DNA of 21,097 nt. It comes from Chara braunii. Its lineage: Eukaryota; Streptophyta; Charophyceae; Charales; Characeae. The stretch is from contig BFEA01000202.1 in NCBI GenBank assembly GCA_003427395.1, positions 2,284,125 to 2,305,221 of the forward strand, read 5' to 3'. Shown piece by piece: positions 17,474 to 21,097 of the stretch (the stretch's first letter is position 1; each line of letters starts with the position of its first letter). The position numbers and the translations under genes were made by a program. A model generated the notes under the pieces. The model did no database searches, had not been told where the DNA came from, and saw nothing but the letters and a program-made list of their open reading frames with translations.

Positions 17474-19052
17474 TCCCGCAGTTGTGCCATGAACACATTG
17501 CAATGCAGTTTCGGCAATCGTCCGGTCGAGGGGATGGGCATCCATTGGAAGTCCGTGAACGTCAATGGGTCGAGTTATTCAAGTCTTGACCATGACGTCG
17601 AATCCCCGGCGATAGATTGCGGCGAAGCTGCCGAATCGGTTGCCGATGGTGATGAAACCGTGCATGCGGTGGACTGTTGCACGTGGAGCCGCTGGTCTAG
17701 CGGTGGAACCAAGTGGACAGCATAATCCTCGTAAGTGTACCGAGGACTTGTGACATTCGCGTTCTCCCCAGATGTGCAGGAGGCCGCTAGCAAGGCGGCC
17801 GAATCTGGCGGAGTAGAAGGTGGAGTCGCCTCACCTTCCGCGGAGCTCAGTTTCCCGAGCTGAGGCGGGGTCGCACATCCTCCTTGCCCTGATCCTGGCA
17901 CAGGGACGTCTTGTGCTTGGTGCTGTTGCACCAATAGCAGCTACCGTAGCGGCCGTGGACCTTGTACTCCGCCTCCGTCAAGCCGAACTTGACCCATGGA
18001 ACTTGTACTGGCTGTCCATTTCCGGCCTGCAATGCGGATTTTGCCTTCCCATTGTTGCGGGACTTGTTGTTGCTTCACGGCTGGACAGCAGCCACCTGAT
18101 CTCCGTCACTTGATGCTGGAGTCCAGTTCGTACCTTCTCCACATAGGTCGGCTGCCATGTTGACTTCGTGTGTAGCTGACCTGTTGGTCTTGATGATCTC
18201 CCTCGCCTTGTCGATAATCTCGGCGAAAGTGGAGTACTGCTCGCGATTACCAAGAGCCTGGCTCAATGCAGCGCAGGATCTGTTGTAGAACTCACGTCTG
18301 AGATGTATGAATGGAAAGTCCAGATTGGGCACTGACGCAATCTTCTGCCACTCCGTGAGCCAGTCCCGTGTTGCAGTGTTGCCCTGTGACATGGTGAACA
18401 GACGGGTTATGGCGAGTGCCGGCGCGTCGTCGACGATGAACCTCTTCTTCCACAGCCGTGTCAGTTCCTCCCATGTGATTTTGTCCTTCAAGTCTGGTAC
18501 GTCGACGCCGTGGGAGGTTGCTAGGTGGCTCAACCAGGTCTGGCATCCGCCCTTTGAGTTCAGGAACAAGGCGCCGATGTACACATGCTTGGCTACGGGC
18601 AGAATCCTGAGTTGTGTTGTGAATGCTTCCCATCAGAGGACCGGATCCTGCTGCGTGTAGTCGTCGAACTTTTCCAGGTTGAAAGTTGGCATCTTGTACA
18701 TCTTCGGATTGCCATCCGCGTTCGTCGTCTGCAGCTGCTGGACCTCGGTCTTCAATGTATGCAGCTGACTGCTGATGGTGGTGGTCGGCGCAGCGAAGGT
18801 GCTGATGTCGCCGAGCATTGCCACTACGTGGTCAACGCGGTCCTTCAGTTGGCGGCTAGAGGGTGCACTGCTGGAAGCCCCAGCAGCTGGTCCTGGTACA
18901 GCCTGTTCCAGGTCCAGCAATCGGGCATTGAGTGCCCGAGTTGCATCCTCGTGGCTCTGCACTATGCGGCGGAGCTTTGCCAACTCCTGATGCTGTTGCG
19001 TCAGGTCCTGGTACTGTCTCTCCAACTCTGACCGTTGGTAGTCGCAAGCGTA
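17461..19052 (-). pseudogene. gag: Gag of element 2, main part (capsid, zinc knuckle, linker to protease)
   Basis: The minus-strand frame runs from the solo-LTR insertion (CDYQRSELERQYQDL onward) with a coiled coil, then MYKMPTFNLEKFDDYTQQDP, a capsid-like core (WEELTRLWKKRFIVDDAP; DWLTEWQKIASVPNLDFPF; LRREFYNRSC) and a CCHC knuckle CYWCNSTKHKTSLC at 17898-17939. A downstream segment YTYEDYAVHLVPPLDQRL then DPLTFTDFQWMPIPSTGRLP leads toward protease. Breaks: TGA at 18633-18635 (one of two tandem Trp codons), TGA at 18075-18077, a frameshift near 17850 and TAA at 17575-17577. The sequence on both sides of each stop stays in the same frame, so these are point lesions in an otherwise intact gag. 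Confidence 0.85.
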
Positions 19053-20064
19053 TGCAATGTGGCCAGTCATGATAATCAGTCGTCACTCGGAAAGACAAAG
19101 TAGACGAACGCTGCTGATAAATCAAAATAATAATGATTCCCAATGAGAGAGAAGACATACACAGACGAGAGAGGGAGGAGGGAGAATAGACTTTGAGAGG
19201 GTGGAAGAGTCTCCTCCCTACAGCCCACTTTCTCTTCGGGCACTTCCTCCTCCTAACCGCATAATCGTGTCTCAAGCAGAGATCCGGATATCCAAGACAC
19301 TGTAGACCAATAGTGCCACGTGGCACCAGAANACCAGTCATCAAGCAGCAACGTGACGACGAAGTTGAAGACACCAGGTACGTATCACGACCCAAACCAC
19401 AGTCCTGAATCCTTCTTCCGAATACTTGTCAAGCAGAACAGCAATACAGGCGCCCAGCGCCTTCCATCTCAGCAGCAATACTACGTGGCAGCAGCCACGA
19501 AGATGACACGTGGCATCTGCCATGTCGACAACCCCTCAGACAATAGTGCGCCAGCCAGCATGCTGGTCGCACAACACACTCAAGCCACGAACCAGCGACG
19601 AGCGCCGGTCGTCCAGTTCTCCCCGCAGCGTCTCGCCAACAAGACAGCATAGAGCCTGCCTTGACGCGAGAGCGTCGAGTCCCCCTCGACTCCAGACGAG
19701 AGTCTCCCCCAAATCCAGGAAGTCAGCCCAATATGTAGTGTTGACGGCGGGGTCTGGGCCCCAGTCCTCAAGTCAGACACGGTCGAGATCGATTGTCGTC
19801 GACGGCCTGGATTGGGTTGAAACTGTATCCTCCTTGGTCCACCGTTCTGACTGGGTACCTGCACACATACAAGTCGATGCACACGACCAAGGGCCTGGGC
19901 GAGGTACCTGGACCTACAGTTCACTTTGACCTTTGAATTTCTTGTTGTGCGTGGTCACACAGCACCCGCAGCGGCCTGAGGCCGAGCAGCGCGTGGTTGC
20001 ACTGCTCGCTGGGCCTGGGCTTGGGTTACAGCGCCCAGGCCGCTGCTGAACGCGGTTTACTGCA
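19053..20064. mobile_element. Solo LTR inserted in gag of element 2, target duplication CGTA
   Basis: 1012 bp with TG...CA ends (TGCAATG at 19053, TTTACTGCA ending at 20064), flanked by direct CGTA at 19049-19052 and 20065-20068. Deleting it plus one CGTA makes gag continuous and in frame, which is independent support for the exact ends. No PBS, PPT or coding domain is seen inside, and length and ends fit an LTR left by LTR-LTR recombination. It is not homologous by eye to the LTRs of elements 1 or 2. It contains a perfect 14-bp palindrome around CACGTG (19313-19326), an ACCAGGTACGT at 19373-19383 and an N at 19332. A TRIM or other small TG..CA element is the alternative. Orientation is unknown. 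Confidence 0.8.
19313..19326. promoter_or_regulatory. Perfect palindrome with G-box core
   Basis: GTGCCACGTGGCAC is its own reverse complement and contains CACGTG, the plant bZIP/bHLH G-box. Related ACGTGGC motifs recur in the same LTR near 19484 and 19508. Binding is inferred from motif resemblance only. Confidence 0.4.
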
Positions 20065-20068
20065 CGTA

Positions 20069-20404
20069 CAACAACCTTGTCACGAGTTTGGAGAGGAACT
20101 CCTTGTGCTTCTCTTCCGGTGTTGCCTCGTCGCCGTTCGGTTCAAAGTGCCAAAACTTGAGTCTGTCGATGCTGTTGGCTTCATGCCGCTGCAGCAGATC
20201 CTGGGCTTCCTTGCGGCGAGCCTGGGCATCTGTGTCTGCATCGGCCTGTAGCCGCAGCTGCTCTGCTGCTGCTGCCTCTTCAGCCTGTACGCGGGCAGCC
20301 TCGGCTGCCAGCTGGCATTGTTCGTCAGCCTCGATCTGAGCCTGGAACCGCTGCTTGTAGGCGGCAAGGGACTCGTTGGGCAGTTGGCCTGGCAGGCCCG
20401 TCAT
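20069..20404 (-). pseudogene. gag: Gag N-terminus of element 2, severed by a solo LTR
   Basis: ATG at 20402-20404 opens MTGLPGQLPNESLAAYKQRF, followed by a strongly helical Ala/Gln/Glu-rich coiled coil (QLAAEAARVQAEEAAAAEQL) and a segment ending KEFLSKLVTRLLY. At TAC (20066-20068) the solo LTR begins and the frame ends three codons later in TAA at 20057-20059. The frame resumes at 19052 with Y-A-C-D-Y-Q-R. The frame is also open upstream through the minisatellite to 20764, but the ATG at 20404 sits at the array's end and opens the first non-repetitive sequence, so I prefer it as the start. Confidence 0.75.
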
Positions 20405-20707
20405 GTTGCTGACGTGGCACTGCTGCTTACGTGGCACTGCTGTTGTGGCACTGCTGACGTGGCACTGTGTCTGACGTGGCACTGCTGACGTGGCACTGCT
20501 GACGTGGCACTGTCTGACATCACTGCTGACGTGGCACTGAGTCTGACATGGCACTGTGACCTGGCACTGCTGACGTGGCACTGCTGATCTGGCACTGTGA
20601 CGTGGCACTGCTGTCGTGGCAGTGTGACCTGGCACTGTGACGTGGCACTGCTGATCTGGCACTGTGACGTGGCACTGCTGACGTGGCACTGCTGACGTGG
20701 CACTGTA
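20405..20707. repeat. Minisatellite, ~14-bp unit TGACGTGGCACTGC, in the leader of element 2
   Basis: About 20 units over 300 bp, period 13-16 bp, with 13 exact ACGTGGCAC cores and variants such as CTGGCAC, GTTGTGGCAC and ACATGGCAC. It abuts the gag ATG on the minus strand. No frame has a stop within it on the minus strand, hence several overlapping repeat ORFs (CHVSSATSAVPRQ-like) that I do not count as genes. The core resembles bZIP (TGACG / ACGTGGC) sites. Confidence 0.9.
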
Positions 20708-20710
20708 CCG

Positions 20711-21097
20711 ATCCGGGATGCATGCAAGGGGTGGGTGGGAGGGAAAACGCAGGTAGGTAACCAACCCAACAATACTTTCCTCCGGCCCTAATCAACAGAT
20801 AAATAAAATAAAAAAATAAAACAGGACTACTTCCTTTTTTTTTTCTTTTTTTTTTTGTATATCTGTCGATCTTTTATGAGTAGGACATGTCGGAAGAGTA
20901 CTATGAACGAGATCTAGGCTAGAGTTCCGCAAAATTTCGGCTTTTACAAACTGCGAACTTGAAAACAATTTTGCGAAATGGAGTAAAGATGCGATTTTCA
21001 GAAAAGAACGAAATCCCGTTTCTGAGAATATAGCAACCTCCGAATATGCCTATCGCAATATTGGTAGGCTTCGCAAGATTTCGGTTTTCAAAAAAAA
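20711..21097. other. Unassigned AT-rich end of window with a poly(T) run and a spaced repeat
   Basis: Contains a T-rich run (about 20831-20857) next to an AT-rich stretch, with no coding motif. CGCAAAATTTCGGCTTTTAC at 20929 recurs as CGCAAGATTTCGGTTTTCAA at 21072, 143 bp apart. No PBS or LTR edge for element 2 could be recognised here. Confidence 0.5.
20929..21093. repeat. Imperfect direct repeat spaced 143 bp
   Basis: Two ~22-bp copies, at 20929-20950 and 21072-21093, with a few mismatches, preceded in both by TAG-G/A-rich sequence. This could be the start of a tandem satellite with a ~143-bp monomer; the window ends before this can be judged. Confidence 0.4.

Larger units (their letters stand above)
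12780..20764 (-). mobile_element. Ty3/gypsy (chromovirus-like) retrotransposon, element 2, with inverted internal block and nested solo LTR
   Basis: On the minus strand from high to low: leader with minisatellite (20405-20707), gag N-terminus (20404-20069), nested solo LTR (19053-20064), rest of gag (19052-17461), protease-RT block in opposite orientation (15948-17459), RNase H-integrase-chromodomain (15947-13870), PPT, LTR. Coding identity is high and large frames are open, so it is younger than element 1. Gag has three in-frame stops and one frameshift, so the copy is not autonomous even apart from the inversion. The 5' LTR and PBS were not found, so the upper limit is approximate. Confidence 0.8.

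Noticed and set aside
19070-19070. ATG at 19070 as gag start of element 2
   Set aside because: It lies within the solo LTR. The gag frame continues past the insertion to 20404.
19128-19142. TGGGAATCATTATT on the minus strand as PBS of element 2
   Set aside because: It looked plausible beside a CA, but it falls within the 1012-bp solo LTR once the CGTA duplication and restored gag frame are recognised.
20057-20795. Three overlapping minus-strand ORFs with CHVSSATS-type repeats
   Set aside because: The repeated parts are the 14-bp minisatellite read in different frames. Only the non-repeat part from 20404 down (235-codon frame) is gag.
1-21097. tRNA, rRNA or other structured RNA genes
   Set aside because: None recognised by eye; the tRNA-Met matches are only 12-15 nt primer-binding sites.

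Overview
The window is eukaryotic repeat DNA and shows no host gene. It is a nest of Ty3/gypsy LTR retrotransposons, nearly all transcribed on the minus strand. Two primer-binding sites match the 3' end of plant-type initiator tRNA-Met, the two pol regions end in chromodomain-like segments (chromovirus architecture), and long CT tracts are present. This fits a plant-lineage genome with large repeat blocks; a streptophyte/charophyte alga is my guess, not something the sequence proves.

Layout. (A) 1-~3853: 5' part of a decayed element ('element 0', minus strand): Q/P-rich, coiled-coil gag-like remnants (1-960), a ~560-bp MITE with TA target duplication (968-1527), leader, tRNA-Met PBS (2782-2796) and an LTR starting at 2800. 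(B) 3854-12448: an old, nearly complete Ty3/gypsy element ('element 1', minus strand) with two LTRs (949 and 1155 bp), PBS, PPT, and degenerate gag, protease, RT, RNase H, integrase and chromodomain. (C) 12449-12779: unassigned. (D) ~12780-20764: a younger, GC-richer Ty3/gypsy element ('element 2', minus strand): 3' LTR, PPT, a 685-codon open RNase H-integrase-chromodomain segment, then a protease-RT block lying on the opposite strand, then gag, which is split by a ~1-kb solo LTR (19053-20064). A 14-bp minisatellite precedes the gag ATG. (E) 20711-21097: AT-rich, unassigned.

The most notable observation is that the protease-RT block of element 2 (15948-17459, 1512 bp = 504 codons) is exactly inverted relative to the rest of gag-pol. 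Both junctions lie at CTA/TAG, no base is gained or lost, and the reading frame would be continuous if the block were turned round. Second, removing the solo LTR and one CGTA duplication makes the two halves of gag continuous and in frame. The LTRs and leader also carry unusual tandem and palindromic arrays: 20-bp U3 repeats, ~45-bp palindrome-bearing repeats, and a 14-bp ACGTGGCAC-rich minisatellite. All functional statements are from reading motifs by eye; no database search was run.
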